From: Alcanivorax sp.
Lineage (GTDB): Bacteria > Pseudomonadota > Gammaproteobacteria > Pseudomonadales > Alcanivoracaceae
NCBI GenBank assembly: GCA_017794945.1
Contig: CP051239.1
Span: forward strand, 930,001 to 994,000
Direction: 5' to 3'
Length of the DNA: 64,000 bases
Below are positions 43,966-53,658 of this stretch, one piece after another; within the stretch, counting starts at the first letter, position 1, and each line of letters opens with the position of its first letter. The position numbers and the translations under genes were made by a program. Under the pieces are notes generated by a model. It was not told where the DNA came from. It worked only from the letters and a program-made list of their open reading frames with translations, and did no database searches.

Positions 43966-44890
43966 TGCCGTGGTTCTGTTTTTCGTGCTGGGCCTGGCGG
44001 CCGGCATTCTGAAAGTGCGCCTGCCTTTTCCCGATGGCCTGTACCAAAGCCTGACCCTGTTTCTGTTGCTGGCCATCGGCCTGAAGGGCGGCGCGGCGCT
44101 GGCCGAGCACGCCAGTCCGCGGATCGTCTGGCAGTCCCTGATGGTGGTCGGCTTCGGTATCCTGTTGCCGCTGCTGGCGTTTCCGCTGCTGCGCTATGCG
44201 GGCGGCCTGGACAGGATCAACGCCGCCGCCATTGCCGCTCACTACGGCAGTGTCAGTGTGGCCACCTATGCGGTGGCCGTGGCGGTGCTGGACGCCTCCG
44301 GCGTCGCCTATGAGGCCTATTTCCCGCTGTTCGTGGTGCTGCTGGAGATTCCCGCCATCCTCGTTGGTCTGGCCCTGGCCAAGGGAACGGCCGCCGGCCT
44401 GGCCAGCCGCCGACTGGCCCATGAAACCCTGCTCAGCCCGGGCATCGTGCTGATGGTGGGCGGCCTGCTGATCGGTGCCTTCGCGGGCGACAGCCTGGCC
44501 AAGATCAGCCCTTTCTTCATGGATATGTTCCAGGGCGTGCTGGCGCTGTTTCTGCTGAAAATGGGCTTGATCACCACCGAGCAGCTTGGTGCCCTGAAAC
44601 AGGATGGCCCCTTCCTGGCCGCGTTCGGCGTCTTCATGCCGCTGCTGGCCGGTGCGCTGGGTGCGCTGCTGGGTGACGGCCTGGGCCTATCCGTGGGCGG
44701 CATCACCCTGCTGGCCGTACTGGGGGCCAGCGCCTCTTACATCGCCGTCCCGGCCGCTCTGCGGGTCGCCCTGCCGCAGGCCAACGCGACGCTGTCGATG
44801 GCCGCCTCGCTGGGCATTACCTTCCCGTTCAATGTGCTGGCGGGTATTCCGGTGTATCTGCTTCTGGCGCAGTGGCTTCACGGCGCCTGA
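43955..44890 (+). CDS. sbtA: SbtA-family sodium-dependent bicarbonate permease
   Basis: The product is 311 residues with about 10 membrane helices. Family marks are AAHYGSVSVATYAVAVAVLDASG in the first half and ASASYIAVPAALRVALPQANATLSMAASLGITFPFNV in the second, the two inverted halves of SbtA (DUF897). Members import bicarbonate with sodium. No SbtB PII-like partner is adjacent. A CbbR-like LysR gene is divergent. In a heterotroph it may serve anaplerotic carboxylation or pH control. It converges on nrdR with a strong terminator between. Confidence 0.87.
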   Translation: MPLDAVVLFFVLGLAAGILKVRLPFPDGLYQSLTLFLLLAIGLKGGAALAEHASPRIVWQSLMVVGFGILLPLLAFPLLRYAGGLDRINAAAIAAHYGSVSVATYAVAVAVLDASGVAYEAYFPLFVVLLEIPAILVGLALAKGTAAGLASRRLAHETLLSPGIVLMVGGLLIGAFAGDSLAKISPFFMDMFQGVLALFLLKMGLITTEQLGALKQDGPFLAAFGVFMPLLAGALGALLGDGLGLSVGGITLLAVLGASASYIAVPAALRVALPQANATLSMAASLGITFPFNVLAGIPVYLLLAQWLHGA

Positions 44891-44934
44891 ATCAACCGGG
44901 CCGCGTTACCGCCAACCGGGCGCCACAACGCAAA

Positions 44935-44965
44935 AAGCCACCGGTCAGACCCTGACCGGTGGCTT
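44935..44965. terminator. Bidirectional terminator between sbtA and nrdR
   Basis: A 14-bp perfect stem (AAGCCACCGGTCAG / CTGACCGGTGGCTT, loop ACC), with A residues before and short T run in the stem end, serves two convergent genes. Confidence 0.85.
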
Positions 44966-44988
44966 TCCCTGACCGTGGGTGGGGCGGA

Positions 44989-45459
44989 TCAGTCGTCTTT
45001 CTTGTCGCTTCTGCCACGCAGACGGTCCACTTCCGCGGAGAACTCGGAGATGTCCTGGAAACTGCGGTAGACGGACGCGAACCGCACATAGGCCACGTCA
45101 TCGAGTTGCTGCAGCTCTTCCATCACGAACTCCCCCAGTTCCCGGGCGGGCAGCTCGCGCTCGCCGGTGGCGCGCAAGCGATGGCAAATCCGGCTGATGC
45201 CCGCCTCCAGGTCTTCCATGCTTACCGGCCGCTTTTCCAGGGCCCGCAGCATTCCCGCCCGCAACTTGGCCTCGTCGAACGGTTGCCGGGTGCCGTCGGA
45301 CTTCACCAGGCGCGGCATCACCAGCTCGGCGGTCTCGAAGGTGGTGAACCGCTCGTTGCAGCTCAGGCACTCCCGGCGCCGGCGCACCTGCCCGCCGTCC
45401 GCGACCAGACGCGAGTCGATCACCTTGGTGTCTTGGGCGGCGCAGAAAGGACAATACAT
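44989..45459 (-). CDS. nrdR: Transcriptional repressor NrdR
   Basis: The product is 156 residues. A zinc ribbon is at the N-terminus ([42 protein letters not shown]) and an ATP-cone domain follows (residues 46-136, [31 protein letters not shown]). NrdR senses dATP/ATP and represses ribonucleotide reductase genes. It normally precedes ribD, but here the LysR-sbtA cassette lies between. On the upstream side, a repeat-flanked gene separates it from glyA. Confidence 0.96.
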   Translation of the reverse strand: MYCPFCAAQDTKVIDSRLVADGGQVRRRRECLSCNERFTTFETAELVMPRLVKSDGTRQPFDEAKLRAGMLRALEKRPVSMEDLEAGISRICHRLRATGERELPARELGEFVMEELQQLDDVAYVRFASVYRSFQDISEFSAEVDRLRGRSDKKDD

Positions 45460-45467
45460 GAGAGGAC

Positions 45468-45498
45468 CAGTTGATAGTTGTTAATTGACAGTTGATAG
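45468..45498. repeat. Left GTTGATAG repeat block
   Basis: CAGTTGATAG occurs twice, 21 bp apart, around TTGTTAATTGA. The same units recur in opposite orientation on the other side of the four-helix-bundle gene (45901-45930). Confidence 0.75.
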
Positions 45499-45519
45499 CT
45501 AAAAGATCAACAACCCGGG

Positions 45520-45876
45520 TTATCTGCGGCGCTTGGTGGTTCGGATAATCGCCGTCAGGATTTTCAGGAGCTCTTCGGTATCGGCCATCATAGACTGACC
45601 GTGCACGGAATCTAAATACCCGGACTCCGTCAGTAAATCCAGCCAATACGCCGTTTCACTGGCTTCTTTCAGAGCGATCGATAGCTTGTGAACGAAATCC
45701 GCGCGGCTTTCCGCCTGTTCAGCCTCTCGAATCAAAGCCCCGATAGCCGTACCGCTGCGCAGCAACTGCCTGCTCAGCACATATTCCCTATCCCGCTCCT
45801 GGAGGAGCCGACAGAGTTTCACCACCCGCAACGCAAAAGCGCGGGATTTCTCCCGCGCTACAAATTTTCCCGTCAT
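45520..45876 (-). CDS. Four-helix-bundle (23S rRNA IVS-type) protein
   Basis: The product is 118 residues. The pattern VAREKSRAFALRVVKLCRLLQERDREYVLSRQLLRSGTAIGALIREAEQAESRADFVHKLSIALKEASETAYWLDLL is typical of the four-helix-bundle family first found in rRNA intervening sequences. Function is unknown; the conserved face is thought to bind a partner or nucleic acid. The gene has repeats of the GTTGATA/GTTGACA type on both sides in inverted orientation and breaks the glyA-nrdR pair. It looks like an inserted unit, but no transposase is present. Confidence 0.85.
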   Translation of the reverse strand: MTGKFVAREKSRAFALRVVKLCRLLQERDREYVLSRQLLRSGTAIGALIREAEQAESRADFVHKLSIALKEASETAYWLDLLTESGYLDSVHGQSMMADTEELLKILTAIIRTTKRRR

Positions 45877-45900
45877 CCCTGACGCCTCGCTTTGTTTTCG

Positions 45901-45930
45901 CTGTCAACTATCCACTGTCAACTATCAACT
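45901..45930. repeat. Right GTCAACTATC repeat block
   Basis: CTGTCAACTATC occurs at 45901 and 45915, followed by AACT. Its complement (GATAGTTGACAG) matches the left block units. The block ends six bases from the glyA stop. Confidence 0.75.
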
Positions 45931-45936
45931 CATTCT

Positions 45937-47193
45937 TCAGCGCTCATAAACGGGCAGCCGCTTACAGATCTCACCGACCTTGCCGCGCACCGCGTCGATC
46001 ACGGATTCGTCGCCCATGTTGTCGAGGATGTCGCAGATCCAGCCGGCCAGTTCGGTGGCGTCGGCTTCGTTGAAGCCGCGGCGGGTGATGGCCGGGGAGC
46101 CGATGCGCAGGCCGGAGGTGACGAACGGCGAGCGCGGGTCGTTGGGCACGGCGTTTTTGTTGACGGTGATGTGGGCGCGGCCGAGGGCGGCGTCCGCGTC
46201 CTTGCCGGTGATGTCCTGCTTGACCAGGCTGAGCAGGAACAGGTGATTTTCGGTGCCGTTGGAGACCACGTCGAAGCCACGGTCGATGAACACCTTGGCC
46301 ATCGCCTTGGCGTTCTTCACCACCTGCTGCTGGTAGGTCTTGAATTCCGGCTCCATGGCTTCCTTGAAGCAGATCGCCTTGGCGGCGATGACGTGCTCAA
46401 GCGGGCCGCCCTGGCCGCCGGGGAAGACGGCAGAGTTGATCTTCTTCTGCAGGTCTTCGTTGGCCTTGCCCATGATCAGGCCGCCGCGCGGGCCGCCCAG
46501 GGTCTTGTGGGTGGTGGTGGTGGTGATGTCGGCGATGCCCACCGGGCTGGGGTAGACACCGGCGGCGACCAGGCCGGCCACGTGGGCCATGTCCACCAGC
46601 AGGATGGCGCCCACTTCGTCGGCGATGTCACGGAAGCGCTGCCAGTCGACGATCTGCGAGTAGGCGGAGAAGCCGGCCACGATCATCTTCGGCTTGTGCT
46701 CGCGGGCCAGCTTTTCCACCTGGTCGTAGTCGATCAGGCCGGTGTCGTTGTCCAGGCCGTACTGGACGGCGTTGTACATCTTGCCGGAGAAATTCGGCTT
46801 GGCGCCGTGAGTCAGGTGACCGCCGGCGTCCAGGCTCATGCCGAGCACGGTGTCACCGGGCTTGAGCACCGCCATGTAGACCGCCGCGTTGGCCTGGGAG
46901 CCGGCGTGGGGCTGGACGTTGGCCCAGTCGGCGCCGAACAGCTGGCAGGCGCGTTCGATGGCCAGGTTCTCGACCACGTCCACGTTTTCGCAACCGCCGT
47001 AGTAGCGCTTGCCCGGGTAGCCCTCGGCGTACTTGTTGGTGAGTACGGAGCCCTGGGCTTCCATGGCCCGGGGCGAGGCGTAGTTCTCGGAGGCGATCAG
47101 CTCGATGTGCTGCTCCTGGCGCTCGCGCTCGGCGTCGATGGCGGCCTGGATTTCCGGGTCGAACTCGGCGATGGACATGGATTTAGAGAACAT
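45937..47193 (-). CDS. glyA: Serine hydroxymethyltransferase
   Basis: The product is 418 residues. It interconverts serine and glycine with tetrahydrofolate. Marks are [81 protein letters not shown] and [18 protein letters not shown] with the PLP lysine. The MFSK start has AGGT upstream and matches known GlyA N-termini. It is the ancestral head of the nrdR-rib series on this strand. Confidence 0.97.
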   Translation of the reverse strand: MFSKSMSIAEFDPEIQAAIDAERERQEQHIELIASENYASPRAMEAQGSVLTNKYAEGYPGKRYYGGCENVDVVENLAIERACQLFGADWANVQPHAGSQANAAVYMAVLKPGDTVLGMSLDAGGHLTHGAKPNFSGKMYNAVQYGLDNDTGLIDYDQVEKLAREHKPKMIVAGFSAYSQIVDWQRFRDIADEVGAILLVDMAHVAGLVAAGVYPSPVGIADITTTTTHKTLGGPRGGLIMGKANEDLQKKINSAVFPGGQGGPLEHVIAAKAICFKEAMEPEFKTYQQQVVKNAKAMAKVFIDRGFDVVSNGTENHLFLLSLVKQDITGKDADAALGRAHITVNKNAVPNDPRSPFVTSGLRIGSPAITRRGFNEADATELAGWICDILDNMGDESVIDAVRGKVGEICKRLPVYER

Positions 47194-47413
47194 GGGCTAC
47201 CTGTGGGTCGGATTGCGGGATCAGGGGCGCGTATTCTAACCAAAAAGGGGCCCGGTTGGCACTTGAGTTGCACTCATTCCGGCAGGAGCCACGCTCACGG
47301 AGCAGGCGCCGCCCGCCGCCGGGCGGATGTGATGCCATTCACATATTTGACGCCCTAAACGACTTTTGCTATTCCCTTAAGGAATAACGGGGTTTGGGTT
47401 CGCGGGGTACCTC

Positions 47414-48535
47414 TTGGCCGCCGAAGAAGGGTTGCTGTCGTTCATTGGGGACATTTACGAGGCGTCGTACCGGCCCGGCCACTGGGGCACGGTCCTCGAC
47501 CGCCTCTGCCGGCTGCTGGGCGCCAAGTCCGGCGGCATCCACGTGGAAGATCACGCCTCGGGCAAACGATATCTGCTGGCCAACCACGGGCTGCCCCGGT
47601 TCGCCGAAGCCACCTACCGGCTCGGCCTCTCCAGGCATGATCCGGTCTACCGTATCCAGGCCGCGCGCCCGGTGGCGGAAGCGGCCCTGGTGGTGAGGCA
47701 CGACGAGCAGGTGGCGGAGAACCCGCTTTACTACCGTCTGATCATGAAGCCCAACGATCTGGGCTATGTCGCCGCCATCAGCCTGTTCAACGACAAGGAA
47801 TGGCATGCCGGTATCGGTGTGCACCGGTCCTTCAAGGCCGAGCCGTTCGGCGACCGGGAGCTGCAGTTGCTGAACGTGCTGGCCCCGCACTTTCAGCGCG
47901 CGCTGCGCATCGACAAGGCGTTGCAGCAGGCGACACACCGGGCCGCCTCACTGCAGTCGGTGTTGTCCGAGTTGATGCATGGCGTGGTGGTGCTGAACGG
48001 GCAGGACCAGGTGACCTACCACAACGCCGCCGCTGAGCGCCTGCTGTCGCGGCACGCCGGGCTGCTGATGGATGGCGCCAGGCTTCGCACCTGGTATCCG
48101 CGGGACGCGGCGGAGTTGTGGGCCGCGGTGGCCGGCCTGCGGCAGGGCAAGGCCAGGCAGCAGGCGGTGGGCCTGAACCATCCGGACCGGCCGCACCCGC
48201 TGATCGTCCTGGCGACGCTGCGGGAGGACGCCCCCGAGTCCCTGTCCGGTGTCTACGGCGAGGGTGAGATCGTCCTGTACGTGTCCGACCCGGGCCACCC
48301 GTTCGATGCCTGCGAAGAGGACCTGGCCGCCTTGTTCCATTTCACCCGGGCGGAAAGCGGGGTCGCCAGCGCCCTGGTCAACGGGCTGTCGGTGGAACAG
48401 ATCGCCGAACGGCATCAGGTCTCCAGGGAAACCGTGCGCAGCCAGTTAAAGAGCATTTTCGGCAAGCTGGGCGTCAGCAAGCAGCAGGACGTGGTGCGCC
48501 TGCTGCTCAACAGCGGTTTGAACCGGCGGCTCTGA
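47414..48535 (+). CDS. LuxR-family transcriptional regulator with sensory N-terminus
   Basis: The product is 373 residues. A C-terminal LuxR HTH (residues about 310-365: FTRAESGVASALVNGLSVEQIAERHQVSRETVRSQLKSIFGKLGVSKQQDVVRLL) is preceded by about 300 residues with GAF/PAS-like character (LLGAKSGGIHVEDHASGKRYLL, LMHGVVVLNGQDQVTYHNAAAERLL). Ligand unknown. The start is assigned to TTG because the frame has no ATG or GTG between its upstream stop and this region, so the exact start is uncertain. It is divergent from glyA. Confidence 0.77.
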   Translation: MAAEEGLLSFIGDIYEASYRPGHWGTVLDRLCRLLGAKSGGIHVEDHASGKRYLLANHGLPRFAEATYRLGLSRHDPVYRIQAARPVAEAALVVRHDEQVAENPLYYRLIMKPNDLGYVAAISLFNDKEWHAGIGVHRSFKAEPFGDRELQLLNVLAPHFQRALRIDKALQQATHRAASLQSVLSELMHGVVVLNGQDQVTYHNAAAERLLSRHAGLLMDGARLRTWYPRDAAELWAAVAGLRQGKARQQAVGLNHPDRPHPLIVLATLREDAPESLSGVYGEGEIVLYVSDPGHPFDACEEDLAALFHFTRAESGVASALVNGLSVEQIAERHQVSRETVRSQLKSIFGKLGVSKQQDVVRLLLNSGLNRRL

Positions 48536-48550
48536 AAAGGGGCACGCCGG

Positions 48551-50194
48551 TCAGGCGGCGCGGCCTTCCGGGTCGTACCGGTCGGCGGCGACGGCACGCA
48601 GCACCGGCACCCGCTCGCCGCCGTCGTCATCGGTCTGGCCGCTGAGGCGGAAGCTGGCGATCAGGGCCGCCAGCTGCTCGGCCTGGTGGCGCATCTCCTC
48701 GGCGGCGGAGCTGGTTTCTTCCACCATGGAGGCGTTGTGCTGGGTCATGGTGTCCAGCTCGGCGACGGCGGTGTTGACCTGGCCGATGCCCTGGCTCTGT
48801 TCCTGGGCGCCGGTGCTGATCTCGCTGATCACGCGGGTGACCTTGTCGATGCTGGCGACGATGTCTTCCATGGTGCGGCCGGCGTTCTTGACCAGGCCGG
48901 CGCCGGTCTGGGTGCTGGTCACGGAGCGGTCCACCAGCTCGCGGATTTCCCGGGAGGCGTCACCGGAGCGGCCCGCCAGGGTGCGCACTTCCTGGGCCAC
49001 CACGGCGAAGCCGCGGCCGTGCTCGCCGGCGCGGGCCGCTTCCACGGAGGCGTTCAGGGCCAGGATGTTGGTCTGGAAAGCGATGCCGTCGATCAGGGTG
49101 ATGATTTCGTTGATCTTCTCCGAGGAGGCGCTGATCTCGCCCATGGTGGTTTCCACCTCGCGCATGGCGTCCTGGCCGCGCCGGGCCACCTGCACGGTGG
49201 ACTGCACCAGTTCGTCGGCCTGACGGGCGGCGTCGGAGGTGTTGCGCACGGTGGTGGTGATCTGCTCCATGGAGGCGGAGGTCTGCTGCAGGTTGGCGGC
49301 GGACTGCTCGGTGCGCGAGGCCAGCTCCTGGCTGCCCTTGGCGATCTCGTCGGAGGCGGTGTTGACGCTCAGGGTGCTGGTGCGCACGGATTGCAGGGTG
49401 GTGTCGATGCGCTCGATAAAGCGGTTGAACTGCTCGGCCAGCTCGCCGATTTCGTCCTTGCGGTGGCTCTGGATGCGGGCGGTGAGGTCGCCGTCGCCGT
49501 CGGTGATCTCGCGGATCCGAGCGCTCACCTGGCGGATCGCCTTGGACATCAGGTGCGGGCCGATCAGGGCAATAGCGATCGCCACGAGACCCACCAGGAC
49601 GGCAAAACCGATGACCAGGGTTTGCTGGCGGTTGATCTGCGCCAGGGTGGTGGCCTCCAGCTCCTGGACGCGCTCGTCCACGGACTGCCCGGTGGCGTCG
49701 TAGAAGCCGCGCAGTTGTTCGAAGCTCTCCCGGGACGCCCCGTCGATCTGCTCCATGGCGCCGCCGATGTCTTCGTCCTTGTACATTTGGATCGAACGCG
49801 CCGACTCTTCCCGCCAGCGCTCATACAGCCCGTTGAAGGTGTTAACGCTGTCGGACACATCGCCGTAGTTGGCCATCAGACCGGCCACCTGCTGGATGCG
49901 CTCCTGGGCCTGGGCGGCGTTTTCCTCATAGGTGGCGATCTGCGTCTCGGCTTCGGGCGTACCGGGAATACCACGCAGGTAGGCCATTTCAGCCATGCGC
50001 GCCTGATAGAGATCGCGGTCCGCGTTGAGCACCAGGGAGATGGCTCTGTTGAGGGTCGAGGTGACCTCTTCCAGGCGATCCTTCACCGAGTTGACCAGCA
50101 TGGCGTTGGCGGTCACCACCACCAGCAAAGCCAGGGCCACGCCAATGAAGGCGGCGCCGTATTTAATATTGATGCGGTTGAATTTAGCGAACAC
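48551..50194 (-). CDS. Methyl-accepting chemotaxis protein
   Basis: The product is 547 residues. A membrane helix near residues 10-30, a helical periplasmic sensor (about 35-185, four-helix-bundle type), a second helix, HAMP (about 210-265) and a long coiled-coil signalling domain follow, containing the hairpin tip [52 protein letters not shown]. It reports to CheA/CheW. No NWETF-like CheR tether ends it. The GTG start has AGGAG upstream; an ATG further upstream adds no family sequence. Confidence 0.92.
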   Translation of the reverse strand: MFAKFNRINIKYGAAFIGVALALLVVVTANAMLVNSVKDRLEEVTSTLNRAISLVLNADRDLYQARMAEMAYLRGIPGTPEAETQIATYEENAAQAQERIQQVAGLMANYGDVSDSVNTFNGLYERWREESARSIQMYKDEDIGGAMEQIDGASRESFEQLRGFYDATGQSVDERVQELEATTLAQINRQQTLVIGFAVLVGLVAIAIALIGPHLMSKAIRQVSARIREITDGDGDLTARIQSHRKDEIGELAEQFNRFIERIDTTLQSVRTSTLSVNTASDEIAKGSQELASRTEQSAANLQQTSASMEQITTTVRNTSDAARQADELVQSTVQVARRGQDAMREVETTMGEISASSEKINEIITLIDGIAFQTNILALNASVEAARAGEHGRGFAVVAQEVRTLAGRSGDASREIRELVDRSVTSTQTGAGLVKNAGRTMEDIVASIDKVTRVISEISTGAQEQSQGIGQVNTAVAELDTMTQHNASMVEETSSAAEEMRHQAEQLAALIASFRLSGQTDDDGGERVPVLRAVAADRYDPEGRAA

Positions 50195-50425
50195 AGCACA
50201 ACTCCTGCTCAGCGCGAACGGGCGACTCGGGCCCAAAAGTAAAATCATGTTCCGTGGCTGATATCGGCAAGGCGTGCGCGAACTTGAGCCCGGTCGGGCG
50301 CGGTACCGGCGGCCCGGGCCACAGGGCACCCTTTCATCCCGGGCCGGGTTCGGTTAGTTTAGGCGCCAACCCGCCCGTGCCCCGTCATACGGGCTTTTCT
50401 TACGTTTTCAGGCATCTCTCTTTTT

Positions 50426-52093
50426 ATGGCCCAATACATTTTCACCATGGATAAGGTGGGCAAGGTCGTCCCGCCTAAGAAACAGATCCTCAAGGACATC
50501 TCCCTGTCCTTCTTCCCGGGCGCCAAGATCGGCGTGCTGGGCCTCAACGGCTCCGGTAAATCCACGCTGCTGCGCATCATGGCCGGCATCGACAAGGACT
50601 ACCTGGGCGAGGCGCGCCCGCAGCCGGGTATCAACATCGGTTACCTGCCCCAGGAACCGGAGCTGGACCCGGACAAGAACGTGCGCGAGATCGTCGAGGA
50701 GTCGCTCTCCGAGATCCGCGGCGCCCAGGAGCGCCTGGAAGAGGTGTACGCCGCCTACGCCGAGGAAGACGCGGACTTCGAGAAGCTGGCCGAGGAGCAG
50801 GCGAAACTGGAAGGCATTATCGAGGCCACCGACGCGCACAATATCGAGCGCCGCCTGGATATCGCCGCCGACGCCCTGCGCCTGCCGCCCTGGGACGCCA
50901 ACGTGGCCAACCTGTCCGGCGGTGAGCGCCGCCGCGTGGCGCTGTGCCGCCTGCTGATGAGCGCCCCGGACATGCTGCTGCTGGATGAGCCCACCAACCA
51001 CCTGGACGCCGAGTCGGTGGCCTGGCTGGAGCGCTTCCTGCACGAGTTCTCCGGCACCGTGGTGGCGGTGACCCACGACCGCTACTTCCTGGACAACTCC
51101 TGCGAGTGGATCCTGGAACTGGACCGGGGCCACGGCATTCCCTGGAAGGGCAACTACTCCTCCTGGCTGGAACAGAAGGAGCAGCGCCTGGAGCAGGAAG
51201 AGAAGAAAGAAAGCGCCCACCGCAAGACGGTGGAGAAAGAGCTGGAATGGGTGCGCCAGAACCCGAAAGGCCGCCGCGCCAAGAACAAGGCCCGGGTCAG
51301 CGCCTTCGAGGAACTGGCCAGCCAGGACTTCCAGAAGCGCAACGAGACCCAGGAACTCTATATTCCGCCCGGCGAGCGCCTCGGAGAGAAGGTGTTCGAG
51401 ATCAACGGCGTCTCCAAGCAGTTTGACGGCAAGCTGCTCTATGAAGATCTGAGCTTCTCGGTGCCGCGCGGTGCCATTGTCGGCATCATCGGCCCCAACG
51501 GCGCGGGTAAGACCACCCTGTTCCGCATGTTCGCCGGCGAGGAAACGCCGGACTCCGGCGACATCGAGGTGGGCGACACCGTGGACCTGGCCTACGTGGA
51601 CCAGAGCCGCGAGGACCTGGACGCCAACAAGACCGTCTGGGAAGAAGTGTCCGACGGCAACGACATCCTGCGCATCGGCAACTACGAGGTGCCCAGCCGC
51701 GCCTACCTGGGCCGCTTCAACTTCAAGGGCGGCGACCAGCAGAAGCGGGTCGGCGACCTGTCCGGGGGGGAGCGCAACCGTCTGCACCTGGCCAAGCTGC
51801 TCAAGCAGGGCGCCAACGTGCTGCTGCTCGATGAGCCCACCAACGACCTGGACGTGGAAACCCTGCGGGCGCTGGAAGAAGCACTGCTCACCTTCCCCGG
51901 CTGCGCCATCGTGATTTCCCACGACCGCTGGTTCCTGGACCGGGTGGCCACGCACATCCTGGCTTTCGAAGGCGCCGCCCAGGTGGAGTGGTTCGAGGGC
52001 TCCTACACCGAGTTCGAGGAATACCGCCGCAAGCAGCTCGGTGACGAGGCCTTGCAGCCCAAGCGCATGAAGTACAAGCGCATCGAGGTTTAA
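50426..52093 (+). CDS. ettA: Energy-dependent translational throttle protein EttA
   Basis: The product is 555 residues, an ABC-F protein with two ATPase domains and no membrane part. Marks are first Walker [15 protein letters not shown], signature [12 protein letters not shown], the arm and linker region, second Walker [14 protein letters not shown], signature [12 protein letters not shown] and [12 protein letters not shown]. EttA binds the ribosomal E site and throttles early elongation by ADP/ATP ratio. It starts 230 bp from the divergent chemoreceptor. Confidence 0.97.
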   Translation: MAQYIFTMDKVGKVVPPKKQILKDISLSFFPGAKIGVLGLNGSGKSTLLRIMAGIDKDYLGEARPQPGINIGYLPQEPELDPDKNVREIVEESLSEIRGAQERLEEVYAAYAEEDADFEKLAEEQAKLEGIIEATDAHNIERRLDIAADALRLPPWDANVANLSGGERRRVALCRLLMSAPDMLLLDEPTNHLDAESVAWLERFLHEFSGTVVAVTHDRYFLDNSCEWILELDRGHGIPWKGNYSSWLEQKEQRLEQEEKKESAHRKTVEKELEWVRQNPKGRRAKNKARVSAFEELASQDFQKRNETQELYIPPGERLGEKVFEINGVSKQFDGKLLYEDLSFSVPRGAIVGIIGPNGAGKTTLFRMFAGEETPDSGDIEVGDTVDLAYVDQSREDLDANKTVWEEVSDGNDILRIGNYEVPSRAYLGRFNFKGGDQQKRVGDLSGGERNRLHLAKLLKQGANVLLLDEPTNDLDVETLRALEEALLTFPGCAIVISHDRWFLDRVATHILAFEGAAQVEWFEGSYTEFEEYRRKQLGDEALQPKRMKYKRIEV

Positions 52094-52113
52094 CAGGGAG
52101 CGACTGAGAGCCC

Positions 52114-52731
52114 ATGGCGAATCCAGATCTGGAAACCCCCGAGTTCATCGAACGCCTGCGGGCGGGTGACCGGGCTGCGTTCGCTCTGGTGGTGAAGCAC
52201 TACCATCCGCGTCTGCTGGGCGCCGCGCGGACGATGCTTCAGCCGGCGGACGCGGAAGAGGCGGTCCAGGACGGCTGGATCGCCGCCCACCGGGCGCTGC
52301 CCAAATTCGAGGGCCGCAGTGCCCTGCTCACCTGGCTGACCCGCATCGTGATCAATCAGGCGCGCATGCAGCTGCGCAAGGGCGGCCGTGAAGTTCAGTT
52401 CGACCCCACCGAAGAAGGCGCCGCCGACGCCCTGGCGCATCGTTTCAACGCCAACGGGCACTGGCAGGAGCCGCCCCGGGCCTGGGCCCTGAGCGGCCCG
52501 GACGCCCTGCTCACCCGCGACGAGCTGCAACACTGCCTGGAAAGCCACATCACCGCGATGCCGGACAATCAGCGCCTGGCACTACAGCTGCGCGACATCC
52601 AGGGCCTGGATTTCAACGACATCTGTAACATCATGGACGTCAGCGCATCCAATGTTCGAGTCCTCGTGCACCGCGCCCGCGCCCGCTTGTTCGAGATGGT
52701 GGATCGTTTTCAGGAGACCGGCGAATGTTGA
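52114..52731 (+). CDS. ECF (RpoE-like) sigma factor
   Basis: The product is 205 residues. Region 2 near residues 8-80 (IERLRAGDRAAFALVVKHYHPRLLGAARTMLQPADAEEAVQDGWIAAHRALPKFEGRSALLTWLTRIVINQARMQLRK) and region 4 near 135-195 (CLESHITAMPDNQRLALQLRDIQGLDFNDICNIMDVSASNVRVLVHRARARLFEMV). It lies 20 bp after ettA and overlaps its presumed anti-sigma gene by 7 bp. Target promoters and inducing signal are unknown. Confidence 0.92.
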   Translation: MANPDLETPEFIERLRAGDRAAFALVVKHYHPRLLGAARTMLQPADAEEAVQDGWIAAHRALPKFEGRSALLTWLTRIVINQARMQLRKGGREVQFDPTEEGAADALAHRFNANGHWQEPPRAWALSGPDALLTRDELQHCLESHITAMPDNQRLALQLRDIQGLDFNDICNIMDVSASNVRVLVHRARARLFEMVDRFQETGEC

Positions 52732-52967
52732 AATGCCAGGAAGTGGAACTGCGCGCCGACGCCTTGGTCGACGGAACACCGTTATCCCGCCGCGAGCGCC
52801 TGTCTCTAAACATGCATTTGCTTATGTGCCGACACTGCCGACGCTACGTGCGCCAGCTGCGGGCGCTTACCGCCCACCTGCGCCATCGCGAATCACCGAC
52901 CGCGCACGACGACCAGGTGCAAGCAGTCCTGGACTGCGTCCATCACAGCAAGCAAACCACCGACTAA
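52725..52967 (+). CDS. Anti-sigma factor with zf-HC2 domain
   Basis: The product is 80 residues. The zinc-finger anti-sigma pattern is H-x3-C-x2-C in NMHLLMCRHCRRYVRQLRAL, near residues 26-45, preceded by CQEVELRADALVDG. There is no membrane segment, so it is a soluble anti-sigma of the ZAS type, perhaps redox- or metal-responsive. Its start lies within the end of the ECF sigma gene. Confidence 0.82.
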   Translation: MLKCQEVELRADALVDGTPLSRRERLSLNMHLLMCRHCRRYVRQLRALTAHLRHRESPTAHDDQVQAVLDCVHHSKQTTD

Positions 52968-53638
52968 CTGTCCACGCGAAGAATCGCTTCGGCCACCCCT
53001 TCGAGGCTCAATTCACACACATCGGGCCGGGGCGCATGAGCCGGAAACGCGACGCCCCCGCGCGCCACAAAGGCCCCTCGGCATCCAGCCGCCATGGCAC
53101 CGATGATGTCCCAATCGTGCGCCGCAACCATGCGCAATTCCGATATGCTCACCTGCATATGGCGGGCAGCCATGCGATAGGGCGCCGGGGCCGGCTTGAA
53201 GCGGCGTACTTCATCCACTGACAGGATGGCCTCAAAAAAGTCATCCAGCCCGGCATACCGCAACTGCGCACGAGCCACGCTCGGGGCCGAGTTGGTCAGC
53301 GCCGCCAAGCGAAACCCACCGGCCCTCAGGCATTCCAAGGCCGGGGGCGCATCACGGTGTGGCGCCAACTGCTGCATACGCTGCAAGAGAACCTGAAGCT
53401 CATGCTCGGCTGGTTGCACTCGATATCGGACAACCACCTGATCCAACGCAGCACGGGCCAACGATGAGAAATCGCGATAGTCCTCAACAATAGTGGCGGT
53501 CATCGACAGGCTGAGCAATTGCGCGAACCATTGGCTTCTGGCCAGCGCATCTCCAAAGATCGACTCAAAAAGGTCATCAAGGCCACCCAGATCAAGCAGC
53601 GTTTCGTTGACGTCGAAGACGATGACGCGTCGTGCCAT
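52964..53638 (-). CDS. Haloacid dehalogenase type II
   Basis: The product is 224 residues. HAD motifs are FDVNETLLDLGGL with nucleophile Asp, LTNSAPS, RRFKPAPAPYRMA with Lys, and VAAHDWDIIGAMAAGCRGAFVAR. These match (S)-2-haloacid dehalogenases, which displace the halogen from 2-haloalkanoates. Halide removal is a reasonable expectation; another phosphatase-like role is possible. The ATG has GGAG seven bases upstream. It lies 20 bp downstream of the TetR gene on the same strand. Confidence 0.85.
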   Translation of the reverse strand: MARRVIVFDVNETLLDLGGLDDLFESIFGDALARSQWFAQLLSLSMTATIVEDYRDFSSLARAALDQVVVRYRVQPAEHELQVLLQRMQQLAPHRDAPPALECLRAGGFRLAALTNSAPSVARAQLRYAGLDDFFEAILSVDEVRRFKPAPAPYRMAARHMQVSISELRMVAAHDWDIIGAMAAGCRGAFVARGGVAFPAHAPRPDVCELSLEGVAEAILRVDS

Positions 53639-53658
53639 CACAGCACTCCCTACAAGTT

